NCBI GenBank assembly: GCA_029242545.1
Contig: JAQWTV010000123.1
Location: 62,001 to 126,000, forward strand
Source: Roseibacillus sp.
GTDB taxonomy: Bacteria; Verrucomicrobiota; Verrucomicrobiia; Verrucomicrobiales; Akkermansiaceae
Direction: 5' to 3'
DNA length: 64,000 nt
A model generated the notes under the pieces. That model did not search any database. It saw only the letters and a program-made list of their open reading frames with translations, and was not told the origin of the DNA. Position 1 is the first letter of the stretch; the number at the start of each line of letters is the position of its first letter. Shown here one piece after another: positions 44,195-52,691 of the stretch. The translations under genes and the position numbers were made by a program.

Positions 44195-45142
44195 CTACTC
44201 GCTTCGGTCGAGGCTTTGCAGGCGGGCTTTGGCGCGATCATGAAGCTCGCCCCCCTTTGATTGTCTAAGGACCTCCCTGTAATAGAGCGTCGCGGACTTC
44301 GTCTCACCCTTTCTGTAATAGAACTCTCCGATTTCAAAGGTGCGCTGAACGTCTCGGTTTTGGATTTCTGAGATTCGATTTCCAGCTGTAGCGGCAGGCT
44401 TGGATTTTGGGTGAGCTTGGCGCAGGTCCTCAAAGGTGTGAAGGGCGCGGTCGAGGTTCGAGTCGTCTCGGTTCCCTGTAGTCGCCCCAGTCAGTAGCAG
44501 CTCTCCAATTTTGAGCTGGGCTGTTGGTGCCTGCGATGATCTGGGATAATCATCCACGACTCTCTGGTAGGCAGCTACAGCTTCGTTCAACTTCGACTTC
44601 TTCTTCTCGTATACGGACCCTATTGCAAACTGCGCCTTTGCGGCTGAGGGTGAGCGAGGAGCGTTATCTCTTACGGTCTCGAGCATTGAGACAATCTTTT
44701 TAATATCTAGGCTCGGCTTGAACCAGAGGAGTTTTCCGGTGAGTTGTCCTTCTGCGGCCGAATGAGCAACATTGGATTGGTTGTCCCGGGCCTTGGTGTA
44801 AAGGGATGATCCTTGGTAACGAGTGATTAGGCTTTGGTAGGCCTCGAAGGCCTCATCAATCTTTCCGTCTTGCTCAAGTAGTTGGGCCTGCCTGAACCTT
44901 GCGGAAGGCGCAACGCTGGCGTTGGGAAACCGATCTGCAGTCGCTGCATAGAGACCGAGTGCTTTCTTTGTTCGGCCACTAGCGCTCAGGCTCTCTGCGC
45001 GCTGGTAAGTCTTTTTGGCGGTGTTTTCCGAGTTGTTGAGGGAGCCGGCTATCGGAAGGTCGAGGTCGGGTTCCGTGGAGCAGCTCGCAAGGAGCAATAA
45101 CCCCCAGCCTGCGTGGTAAAAAGAGCGGCAGAAACCGGTCAT
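44195..45142 (-). CDS. BamD-like TPR lipoprotein
   Basis: A 315-residue lipoprotein (lipobox LASC, Cys21) made of tetratricopeptide-like repeats: YQRAESLSASGRTKKALGLYAATADRFP, FRQAQLLEQDGKIDEAFEAYQSLITRY, and later copies to FEIGEFYYRKGETKSATLYYREVL. The layout matches BamD, the essential lipoprotein of the outer-membrane beta-barrel insertion complex, or a related outer membrane TPR lipoprotein. Its downstream partner lptE supports an envelope-assembly role. Confidence 0.78.
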   Translation of the reverse strand: MTGFCRSFYHAGWGLLLLASCSTEPDLDLPIAGSLNNSENTAKKTYQRAESLSASGRTKKALGLYAATADRFPNASVAPSARFRQAQLLEQDGKIDEAFEAYQSLITRYQGSSLYTKARDNQSNVAHSAAEGQLTGKLLWFKPSLDIKKIVSMLETVRDNAPRSPSAAKAQFAIGSVYEKKKSKLNEAVAAYQRVVDDYPRSSQAPTAQLKIGELLLTGATTGNRDDSNLDRALHTFEDLRQAHPKSKPAATAGNRISEIQNRDVQRTFEIGEFYYRKGETKSATLYYREVLRQSKGGELHDRAKARLQSLDRSE

Positions 45143-45263
45143 GAACGGAGCTTAGAGGTGTTACCCAAAAAACCAATGTGATTCTAAACCCCTAAGAAAT
45201 GTAAATAAAGTGCGTGGATTGGCAGCAGCGTGGCGCGGAATTTCAGGGATAAGAGCCGGGCTG

Positions 45264-46073
45264 TTATTCGGCACCCATTTCGCGAGCACGAGCTGCCGCG
45301 GTGTTAACTGCCTCGATGCAGGCAGCTCGAAAGGCGTGAGCCTCAAGGGCTTCCAGAGCGGCGATTGTCGTGCCGCCAGGCGAAGTTACCATGTCCTTGA
45401 GAACTGCCGGGTGTTCGCCAGTAGATTGAACCATCGCAGCTGCCCCGAGAACGGTCTGGGCTGCCAGTTGGCGGGCGTGCTCACGTGGCAAACCGTTTTG
45501 CACCCCGCCATCGGCAAGGGCTTCGATGAAAAGGTAGACGTAGGCCGGGCCGCTCCCGGATAGCCCAGTAACGGCATCCATCAAGGATTCCTTTATCTCG
45601 AGAGCCAATCCAACCGATCCCAGTAGATTCTGGGCGGTTGCTGCATCCTCGTCCGTGGCGATAGTGCCTCGAGAGTAAGCAGCTGCGCCTTGTCCCACAA
45701 GAGAAGGAGTGTTGGGCATGCAGCGAACGATGCGTCCCCCTCCGGCAATCTCTGTCTCAAGGCGCTCAATGGTCAGGCCGGCAGCTACAGATATTACAAG
45801 GAGCGTTTCAGAGGTAGTGCCAGAATCCCGGATTTGGTGCATTACTGATTGCACATCATGGGGTTTGACGGCGAGAAGTAAAACATCTGCAAAAAGAGCT
45901 ACTTCGGAAATCGATTTGGCTCCGGATACTACGCGTTCGGCCAGGAACGCTTCCTGTGCGGCTGGCACAATGTCGTGGGCCATGACGTCACCTGCAGCGA
46001 CGGCTCCGGCATCGATCGCTCCTACTGTGAGCGCTTTTCCCATTTTTCCACATCCGATGAGACCAAGTTTCAT
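45264..46073 (-). CDS. proC: Pyrroline-5-carboxylate reductase
   Basis: A 269-residue NADPH-dependent enzyme for the last step of proline synthesis. It starts MKLGLIGCGKMGKALTVG (Rossmann glycine motif), then LLAVKPHDVQSV, VISVAAGLTIERLE, VRCMPNTPSLVGQGAAAYSRG, and the C-terminal dimerisation signature GLSGSGPAYVYLFIEALADGGVQNGLPR in pieces followed by LKDMVTSPGGTTIAAL. The ATG at 46073 gives the standard N-terminus. It is divergent from the TPR gene at 46195. Confidence 0.97.
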   Translation of the reverse strand: MKLGLIGCGKMGKALTVGAIDAGAVAAGDVMAHDIVPAAQEAFLAERVVSGAKSISEVALFADVLLLAVKPHDVQSVMHQIRDSGTTSETLLVISVAAGLTIERLETEIAGGGRIVRCMPNTPSLVGQGAAAYSRGTIATDEDAATAQNLLGSVGLALEIKESLMDAVTGLSGSGPAYVYLFIEALADGGVQNGLPREHARQLAAQTVLGAAAMVQSTGEHPAVLKDMVTSPGGTTIAALEALEAHAFRAACIEAVNTAAARAREMGAE

Positions 46074-46194
46074 GTAGGAGAGTCTCAAGTTTCAGAATGT
46101 AAAGTTCAAGTGTTTGGATTGTTCTTTATAGGGAATAGTTCCCGATGTTTCAGCTTTTCCTTGAGAACTTGGTGGCTCCGGGAAGACTGGGGGC

Positions 46195-47961
46195 ATGCGA
46201 ATTTCCGGGGGTAGGACACTATTCATCGCGGGCTATTTGTCGTGTTTCAGCATTCAAGCCCTGCCTGCGGAAACTATCCCTTTGGTCGGTCCTCCTCTGG
46301 AGGCGAGGACTGTCTTCACGTTTTCTTTGGAAAAGGTGATTCATCCGGTCGTCGCAAAGCTGCCTCCGCCTGACTTCGTGGAGGAGATTATATCGATCCC
46401 GATGGCGATTTCCTCACCAAGCGCCCTGGCCTCACGACATGTATTGCAGGGGCTCGCTCATATTCAGGCGGCATGGGACTTTGAGGCTTACCGCCACTTT
46501 TGTGAGGCGTTGAAGTTGGACCCGGATTGCCTGATGGCCTACTGGGGAATCGGATTAGCGCTGGCTGCCCCAAATAATGAATTCACCCAGCAGCGGCAGG
46601 TGGCTGTGATGCGAATGATCGAATTGATCGACGCCACGCGGGAGCTGGGTGGGAAGCAGTTGCCCATCGCGACTAGGATTGAGCGGGAGTATGCGCTTGC
46701 CCTCGCAGAGTTATTCAGGCTGCGGGGGATGGTGGGCGAGGCTTTTCGAAGCCTGTCCGAAACTTATCCCGGTAATCTTCAGGCGAAGTGCCTCGCGATC
46801 TATTTACAGCGAGACGGCTATGATCGGTTTGGTCCTAGAGCAAAACAGGCTCTGGCTATTGAGCAAATGGAAGAGTTGGTGGCCGCTAATCCTGACAATA
46901 TGGCAGTCCTAGGCTTCTGGGTAATGCTACACGGTGAAGCGCCCGAGGCCACAACCAAGCTCAGGGAGCAGATTCTTCCGGTCGTAAGGAAAATGGCTAG
47001 GTTAGTTCCGGGGTTTCCTCCCTATCAGCATCTACTTGGTCATTTTGAATGGCGTTGTGGGAATCATGCGTTGGCTGAGGCTGCTCTTGATCGTGCAAGC
47101 AGCCTCTACGCAGCCCACAATGAAAAGCATAAGCTGAGTGTCCATGAGTGTGATGGGTGGATCCGGTCTCAGCTATATCTTGCGACCGCCATGCAAAGTC
47201 GGGGAAAATTTGAAGAGGCGATGTCGATTGCGGTTCGACTATCTAAGCTGGAAGTCGATTCTTCCAGGTTGGGCTCCAAGGGAGCGAGTCTCTTGATGTG
47301 GGAGGCCAAGACTCTTCCGGCACGGCTTTACCTGGCGAGGGGAGACGAGGGAGATTTCACGAGGGCGATCACCAGTTTGCCGGGGAAAAACGATCCTTTT
47401 CTGGGAGAAATTAAGGACCGGACTTTGTCGGTTTTCTACCTTGAAAGCCTGATGCAATATCTCGAGTGCAGAAAGGCGTTGGAGGAAGGGAAAACCGAAT
47501 TGGCACAGCAGAAGACCCTAGCTCTGAGCTCTATACAGCAGAGAATGGAGGCTCTGAGAAGTCAGGCGCTTAAAAGTGCATCAATCTCTGAATATGTGCG
47601 AGCGCTTGCGGGAGTTAAAGTCTACACCGCGGAAGCCCGAGGGCTGGTGGCCCTCGCTCGTGCGACTTCTGACGCACAGCGGCAGATCGCAAGGAGTTGG
47701 TTTAAGACCGCAGTTGATAAGCAGCAGCGGCCTGCTCTCCTGATGCCTCCAGTGGTGCTTTCCCCGATGGAATTGCGTCTCGCGCAATACTACCTTGCTT
47801 CCGAAGAGAACGCGAAAGCGGTCGAAAGTTATCAATCAGCTATCAGGCGTCGGCCCAATGATCTTCAGTCTCTACTGGGTTACCGTAATTCCCTCAAGAT
47901 ATCGGGAAGAGAGAAGGAGGCCGCCCAAGTCGAGGCTGTGATCTCAGCAGTGAAAGAGTAG
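46195..47961 (+). CDS. Exported TPR-repeat protein of unknown function
   Basis: A 588-residue protein with a signal peptide (MRISGGRTLFIAGYLSCFSIQALPAET) and TPR-type helical repeats across most of its length, such as HFCEALKLDPDCLMAYWGIGLALAAP, HLLGHFEWRCGNHALAEAALDRAS and RLAQYYLASEENAKAVESYQSAIRRRPNDLQSLLGYRNSL in pieces. No catalytic domain is visible. It resembles the TPR family with a PDC-x-AYWG motif seen in several bacterial phyla. It stands alone, divergent from proC and convergent with ispH. Confidence 0.82.
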   Translation: MRISGGRTLFIAGYLSCFSIQALPAETIPLVGPPLEARTVFTFSLEKVIHPVVAKLPPPDFVEEIISIPMAISSPSALASRHVLQGLAHIQAAWDFEAYRHFCEALKLDPDCLMAYWGIGLALAAPNNEFTQQRQVAVMRMIELIDATRELGGKQLPIATRIEREYALALAELFRLRGMVGEAFRSLSETYPGNLQAKCLAIYLQRDGYDRFGPRAKQALAIEQMEELVAANPDNMAVLGFWVMLHGEAPEATTKLREQILPVVRKMARLVPGFPPYQHLLGHFEWRCGNHALAEAALDRASSLYAAHNEKHKLSVHECDGWIRSQLYLATAMQSRGKFEEAMSIAVRLSKLEVDSSRLGSKGASLLMWEAKTLPARLYLARGDEGDFTRAITSLPGKNDPFLGEIKDRTLSVFYLESLMQYLECRKALEEGKTELAQQKTLALSSIQQRMEALRSQALKSASISEYVRALAGVKVYTAEARGLVALARATSDAQRQIARSWFKTAVDKQQRPALLMPPVVLSPMELRLAQYYLASEENAKAVESYQSAIRRRPNDLQSLLGYRNSLKISGREKEAAQVEAVISAVKE

Positions 47962-47971
47962 TCAGCTCAGT

Positions 47972-49141
47972 TCAAGCCGCCTCGACATCGGAAGGGTTAA
48001 TGCCCCGAAGCTCAAACACACGCAGGATAGTGGCTTCAATCAGGTTTGCAGGGCAGGAAGCTCCGGCGGTGACGCCGACGATTACCTGGCCCTCGTCCAA
48101 GAGCTTAGAGGGATAGTCGCTCTCGATCTCTTGACGTGCTTCCAGATCGTAATTGGCGATCTTTTCAAAAGAGGCCAGACAACTTGCGTCCTGGATAAAG
48201 AAGGTAGGGAGTTCTTCTTGCCCTATCTCCACGAGGTGAGTGGTGTTGGAGCTGTTGTATCCTCCTACGACAAGAAGGATGTCCAGGGGGGTCTTGAGCA
48301 TGTCAAAAAGTGCATCTTGCCGTTCCTGGGTTGCGCCACAGATTGTATCAAATACTTGGAATCGCTCGGCGGAGCCATCCCGCTTTGTGATTGCATCGCT
48401 GATCCGGCGCTGAATCTCCTCTGTTTCGCTCTTCAGCATGGTTGTCTGGTTTGCGACACCGATCTCAAGCAGGTGAAGATCAGGATCGAAGTTTTTTGAG
48501 GTCGCCCCTGCAAACTTGGTCAGGAAAGCGCTCTTCTCGCCCCCATTCCGGATGTAGTCACAAACGTAATCCGCTTCGTCGAGGGTCAGGATAACCAGAT
48601 AGTGACCTTTGCCGTCATCACCCTCGGCGCGGGATGCGGTGGCGCGGGTTTCCTCGTGCCCCTCTTTGCCGTGGATGATGGAGGTAGCACCGGTTTTGGC
48701 GTAGTTTCGGACGCGCCTCCATACTTTCATGACGTCACCACAGGTAGTGTCTATCACGTAGCAACCGGCCTCTCCGATCTTATCCATGAACGAGGTAGGG
48801 GCTCCGAAAGCGGGGACCAGGACAACGTCATCTTCGGAGAGTGCATCATACTGCTCGTCCATTTCTTTCCACGGAAGAGAGACGATACCCATTTCCTCTA
48901 ATTGGCGATTCACCTCGGGGTTGTGGATGATCTCTCCGATCAGGAAAATACGGTTCTCGGGGAAAACGCGCCGGGAGGCATAGGCTAAATCGATAGCTCG
49001 CTCTACTCCATAGCAGAACCCGAATTGTTGGGCGAGGCGCAGGGTCGTGGACCCGATGGTAAGTGAGCCTCCGCCTTTACGGAGTTTCTCTACAATCGGC
49101 GACCGATAGTGTTTCTCTACCTCCGCCTGGACATCTTTCAT
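47972..49141 (-). CDS. ispH: 4-hydroxy-3-methylbut-2-enyl diphosphate reductase
   Basis: The iron-sulfur enzyme makes IPP and DMAPP in the last step of the MEP isoprenoid pathway. The three cluster cysteines are in QFGFCYGVERA, IDTTCGDV and AGASCPANLIE; other landmarks are GEIIHNPEVNRQLEE, IHGKEGHEE, QTTMLKSE and NSSNTTHL. At 389 residues it belongs to the long type found in cyanobacteria, with insertions compared with E. coli (316). The ATG at 49141 is preferred; the longer frame begins at a TTG. It lies 137 bases after the sulfatase stop. Confidence 0.95.
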   Translation of the reverse strand: MKDVQAEVEKHYRSPIVEKLRKGGGSLTIGSTTLRLAQQFGFCYGVERAIDLAYASRRVFPENRIFLIGEIIHNPEVNRQLEEMGIVSLPWKEMDEQYDALSEDDVVLVPAFGAPTSFMDKIGEAGCYVIDTTCGDVMKVWRRVRNYAKTGATSIIHGKEGHEETRATASRAEGDDGKGHYLVILTLDEADYVCDYIRNGGEKSAFLTKFAGATSKNFDPDLHLLEIGVANQTTMLKSETEEIQRRISDAITKRDGSAERFQVFDTICGATQERQDALFDMLKTPLDILLVVGGYNSSNTTHLVEIGQEELPTFFIQDASCLASFEKIANYDLEARQEIESDYPSKLLDEGQVIVGVTAGASCPANLIEATILRVFELRGINPSDVEAA

Positions 49142-49277
49142 GACGTCGGGGCGGCGGACATTGACGCGCTTGCGTTTTTGTGGCGGAGCTTTGCTCAAGA
49201 GAGGTTGGGGGAGTGTAGTCGGGTATTGAGTTTGGCGCAAGGGAAGCTGCGTCTCCTTTTTCCTTTAAATGCAGGGG

Positions 49278-51179
49278 TTAGCGGTCGCTTTTTTCCCACG
49301 AGAAGGTATCCGGGATTGGTTCGGCGATATGTTGATGCATCCGTGCCGCATATCCATTTGGCCGTCCGGGAACATCAGGATCGTTTGTGGGCAGTTTAGT
49401 GATGCGTTGCTTATATGGCGCGAGAACCTTCTGGGGTTGATGGTCGAGAGCGTTGAGAGCTGCGACTGCGTGATACGCGCTCGATTTAGTGGGGTCCGCA
49501 TTGGCTAGGAGGACCTCAAGGGCTTCCTCGCCTCCCTTTGCTCCCACCGGGTAGGTAGCAAGGGCTTCAGCAGCGGCAATTTGTACGCTTCGGGAGGGGT
49601 CCTTGAGTAGGGAGTTGAGGGCTTCCAAGTGTTTATGGATGACCTTTTCGCCAAGATAGAGACAGGCATGGGCGGCCCAGTAGCGCTGCGCTGGAAGTTT
49701 TGCGCGGAGCATGTTGACGATGCGTTCCTCGTCCACCGTTGTTTCGAGGAGTATATCCGAAGCCTTACGGATCCGCTGGATGGGATAGAGTGACTTGTCC
49801 CGAGCAAGATCACCGGGTGTCAGACCATGCTCCTTGGCAAGGTCATGTAGCAACCCCTCCGGAAGGAGGGCCACATCAAAAGTCTTCTCAAGGTTCTGGT
49901 AGAGGGCGTTCCTCATGGAGATGAGAGTAGCTCTGAACTTGGGGTCCTGAGCCAGGTTGCGGGTCTCGTGGGGGTCCTCAGAAATATCGTAGAGCTCCTC
50001 GGGTGCCTTTCTTTCCCAGAACGCTGACTGGACTTTGTTGAGTTTACCCTGGTTGTGGAGGCGACGCCAGATACGGGTGCTCTGAGTTTCCATCTGGTAG
50101 TGAAGAGCCTGCCCGTGCGGAAGATGAGGCATGAAATTTCGGATGTAGACGAATCTCCCGTCAGCCACGGTCCGAGAGCAGTCTGGGCGTTCGTCCATGC
50201 GACCTCGGAACCCAAACGAGTGCGCCGGTTTCTCGGTGACATGTTTTCCTGCAAAGGGTTTTCCCTGTTGGAAGGCAGGAGGTTTTATTCCCACGAGGGA
50301 AAGCATGGTCGCCCCTAGATCGACGAAGCCAACCAGCCTCTTCGAAATGCTACCAGATTTGTATTCTGGTGGGCGGAGGTGCTTCCACTTCTCCGGAATG
50401 TGCATGATCATGGGAACGTGAAGGCCACTCCATCCGGCGTAGCGTTTACCACGCGGCATACCGGATCCATGGTCAGCCCAAAAAATGACGATGGTATCTT
50501 CGGCTAGCCCTTCTTCTTTGAGAGCGCGGAGATGAGCTCCGAACCATTCATCCATCTGGCTCAATCGGTCGTAATACTGAGCCCAGTTATCCCTGACCGC
50601 AGGAACATCTGGGTGATAGGGAGGAATAGGTGCTTTGGATGGATCATGCTTCGTCGCGCTTTTGCGAGCCCGGATCCGACTTTCGTGGGTGCAGGTCTGG
50701 TTGAAAATTGCGAAGAAGGGCTGGCCCTTTTTGCGCTTGTTGTAGTGCGCTTTGCCAGAGGACTCGTTCCAGATGTCCCTGATGTTGTGCTTAATATTGT
50801 AGTCTGTCTTCGAGTTGTTCGTGCAGTAGTAGCCGGCCTCCCGCAGGTATTGCGGATAGAATTTTAGCCACTCCGGTTTTGCGGCCTCCGAACGCATGTG
50901 GTGTGCGCCAAGCGAGGGGGCGTACATGCCACAGATGATGGTTGTGCGAGCAGGTGCGCATACAGGCGCAGTGGAAATCGCGTTTTTGTAGAGAAGAGAG
51001 GACTTCGCAAATGTATCGAGATTGGGAGTGTCCGCGTAGGTATCCCCGTAACAGCCGAGATGAGGACCATGATCCTCGGCAGAGAGCCAGAGAATGTTGG
51101 GGCGGTCGACGGCCAGGAGAGGAGGCAATCCCCCCGAGGCGATCAGGAAGAGTAGGATTTGAAGTCTAATTCTATACAT
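49278..51179 (-). CDS. Exported sulfatase with C-terminal HEAT-like repeats
   Basis: A 633-residue protein from the ATG at 51179, with a signal peptide (MYRIRLQILLFLIASGGLPPLLA). The type I sulfatase catalytic motif VCAPARTTIICG has the cysteine (about residue 74) that matures to formylglycine; metal ligands are in ILWLSAEDHGP and WADHGSG. It is heparan-N-sulfatase-like. After the sulfatase domain, the C-terminus carries HEAT-like repeats (PAQRYWAAHACLYLG, SRSVQIAAAEALATYP). It overlaps the uxaC stop by eight bases. The substrate is likely a sulfated polysaccharide. The anaerobic or aerobic maturase is not in the window. Confidence 0.9.
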   Translation of the reverse strand: MYRIRLQILLFLIASGGLPPLLAVDRPNILWLSAEDHGPHLGCYGDTYADTPNLDTFAKSSLLYKNAISTAPVCAPARTTIICGMYAPSLGAHHMRSEAAKPEWLKFYPQYLREAGYYCTNNSKTDYNIKHNIRDIWNESSGKAHYNKRKKGQPFFAIFNQTCTHESRIRARKSATKHDPSKAPIPPYHPDVPAVRDNWAQYYDRLSQMDEWFGAHLRALKEEGLAEDTIVIFWADHGSGMPRGKRYAGWSGLHVPMIMHIPEKWKHLRPPEYKSGSISKRLVGFVDLGATMLSLVGIKPPAFQQGKPFAGKHVTEKPAHSFGFRGRMDERPDCSRTVADGRFVYIRNFMPHLPHGQALHYQMETQSTRIWRRLHNQGKLNKVQSAFWERKAPEELYDISEDPHETRNLAQDPKFRATLISMRNALYQNLEKTFDVALLPEGLLHDLAKEHGLTPGDLARDKSLYPIQRIRKASDILLETTVDEERIVNMLRAKLPAQRYWAAHACLYLGEKVIHKHLEALNSLLKDPSRSVQIAAAEALATYPVGAKGGEEALEVLLANADPTKSSAYHAVAALNALDHQPQKVLAPYKQRITKLPTNDPDVPGRPNGYAARMHQHIAEPIPDTFSWEKSDR

Positions 51180-52587
51180 GATGAGGAAGAGCGAGGTAGG
51201 ACCTGGCGTTTTCATAACAGATGTTACGAATGAGGGAATCAAGGAAGTCCTGATCGTCGGGGATCTCTCCGTTTTCGACGTCTTCAGCAATAATATTACA
51301 GAGAAGCCGGCGGAAGTATTCGTGACGCGGATAGGAGAGAAATGAACGGGAGTCAGTCAGCATCCCAATGAAGCGGGAGAGAAGTCCGATTGAGGCAAGG
51401 GTTTGCAGGTGGTCAGTCATTCCCCGGAGGGTGTCATTATACCACCATGCGGAGCCCCACTGGATCCGTGAGGGGGTTGGGCCTTCCTGAAACGAGCCAC
51501 ACGCAGAGGCGAAAAGCGCATTATCCCTCGGGTTGAGGTTGTAGAGGATGGTCTTGGGAAGGGAGTTTTTCTGATGGAGGCCGTCGAGGAATCGAAGCAA
51601 GCGCTCTCCCTGGGGCCAGTCCCCGATCGTATCGAACCCACTATCGGGACCAAGTTCATGGAAGAAACGAGTGTTAGGGTTTCTTACTGGTGCAAGGTGA
51701 AGTTGCATGGTCCATCCGCGCTCGTTATTCCAGTTCCCGAGTTGTTGCATCAGAAAGTAGCTGAACGCATCAGCCTCGCTCTTGGTGGAAGGGCTCCCAT
51801 CTAATGCTCGCTGGAAGATTTCCGCCGCTTCATCCTCTTTACAGGGCTGGATGGGGCAATAAGGCATGCCGTGATCAGAGAGGCGGCATCCCGCCGAATG
51901 GAAGTCATCATGGCGAGTGCGCAAGGCCTGAATAAGTTGATCAAGGCTCTGGATCTCTATATTACACTGTTTGCCGAGAGCCTCGCAGAATGGATTTAAT
52001 ATATGAGGACGCTCGACCATGAAGGCCTTGTCCGGCCTGAAAGTGGGGTAGACTTTGGTGGTGATCCCAAGAGAGGCGCATGCCTCATGGTGAGAGAGGC
52101 TGTTGGAGGGGTCATCAGTCGTGCCAACAGTGTCGACATTGAATTTGTTGAGAAGTCCCTGAGCGCAAAAGTTATCATCCTGGAGACGCTCGTTGGTCTC
52201 ATTCCAGATTGCCTCTGCAGTGTCCGGGTTCAGGAGGGTGTCGATTCCAAAGCACCGGCGGAGCTCTAGGTGAGTCCAGTGAAACAGAGGGTTGCCGACA
52301 GTGAAGGGGATAGTCTCTGCCCAAGCTTGGAATTTTTCACGCGGAGAGGCGTCACCGGTGATGTGTGATTCCGGTATTCCATTCGCTCGCATGGCCCGCC
52401 ATTTGTAATGATCCTCACCGAGCCAGAGGCTGCTGATGTTATCCCAGCGTTTGTTTTCCGCGACCTCCTCAGGAGGAAGGTGAGTGTGATAATCTATGAT
52501 CGGCTGGATTGCAGCGACTTCATGGAAAAGGCGCTCCGCAGTTTTACTGCGAAGAAGGAAGTTGTCGTCCAGGAAGGCTCTGGCCAT
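51172..52587 (-). CDS. uxaC: Glucuronate isomerase (uronate isomerase)
   Basis: A 471-residue amidohydrolase-superfamily enzyme converting glucuronate to fructuronate, or galacturonate to tagaturonate. Signatures: PIIDYHTHLPPEEVAENKRW with the metal His pair, YKWRAMRANGIPE, HWTHLELRRCFGI, GTTDDPSNSL, QLHLAPVRNPNTRFF, SRFIGMLTDSRSFLSYPRHEYFRR. It is flanked on both sides by sulfatase genes in the same direction and overlaps the downstream one, so it should use uronates released from a sulfated glycan. Two stem-loops lie just upstream of its start. Confidence 0.96.
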   Translation of the reverse strand: MARAFLDDNFLLRSKTAERLFHEVAAIQPIIDYHTHLPPEEVAENKRWDNISSLWLGEDHYKWRAMRANGIPESHITGDASPREKFQAWAETIPFTVGNPLFHWTHLELRRCFGIDTLLNPDTAEAIWNETNERLQDDNFCAQGLLNKFNVDTVGTTDDPSNSLSHHEACASLGITTKVYPTFRPDKAFMVERPHILNPFCEALGKQCNIEIQSLDQLIQALRTRHDDFHSAGCRLSDHGMPYCPIQPCKEDEAAEIFQRALDGSPSTKSEADAFSYFLMQQLGNWNNERGWTMQLHLAPVRNPNTRFFHELGPDSGFDTIGDWPQGERLLRFLDGLHQKNSLPKTILYNLNPRDNALFASACGSFQEGPTPSRIQWGSAWWYNDTLRGMTDHLQTLASIGLLSRFIGMLTDSRSFLSYPRHEYFRRLLCNIIAEDVENGEIPDDQDFLDSLIRNICYENARSYLALPHHV

Positions 52588-52610
52588 GCCGTATCGTAGA
52601 GGTGCGCGCC

Positions 52611-52674
52611 GGGTGAGTGAATCGGAATCTCACCCATCTTGATAACGCGCAGAATAGGGCAAAGATACTGCGCG
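52611..52674. promoter_or_regulatory. Two tandem perfect stem-loops between sulfatase and uxaC
   Basis: The 104-base gap between the upstream sulfatase and uxaC contains two perfect 7-bp inverted repeats. GGGTGAG (52611-52617) pairs with CTCACCC (52629-52635) over an 11-base loop, and CGCGCAG (52646-52652) pairs with CTGCGCG (52668-52674) over a 15-base loop. No U-tract follows on the minus strand. They could be RNA elements that set the relative output of the two genes, or operators for a uronate-responsive repressor. Confidence 0.45.
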
Positions 52675-52691
52675 AAAGAGTCGAATGCTTC

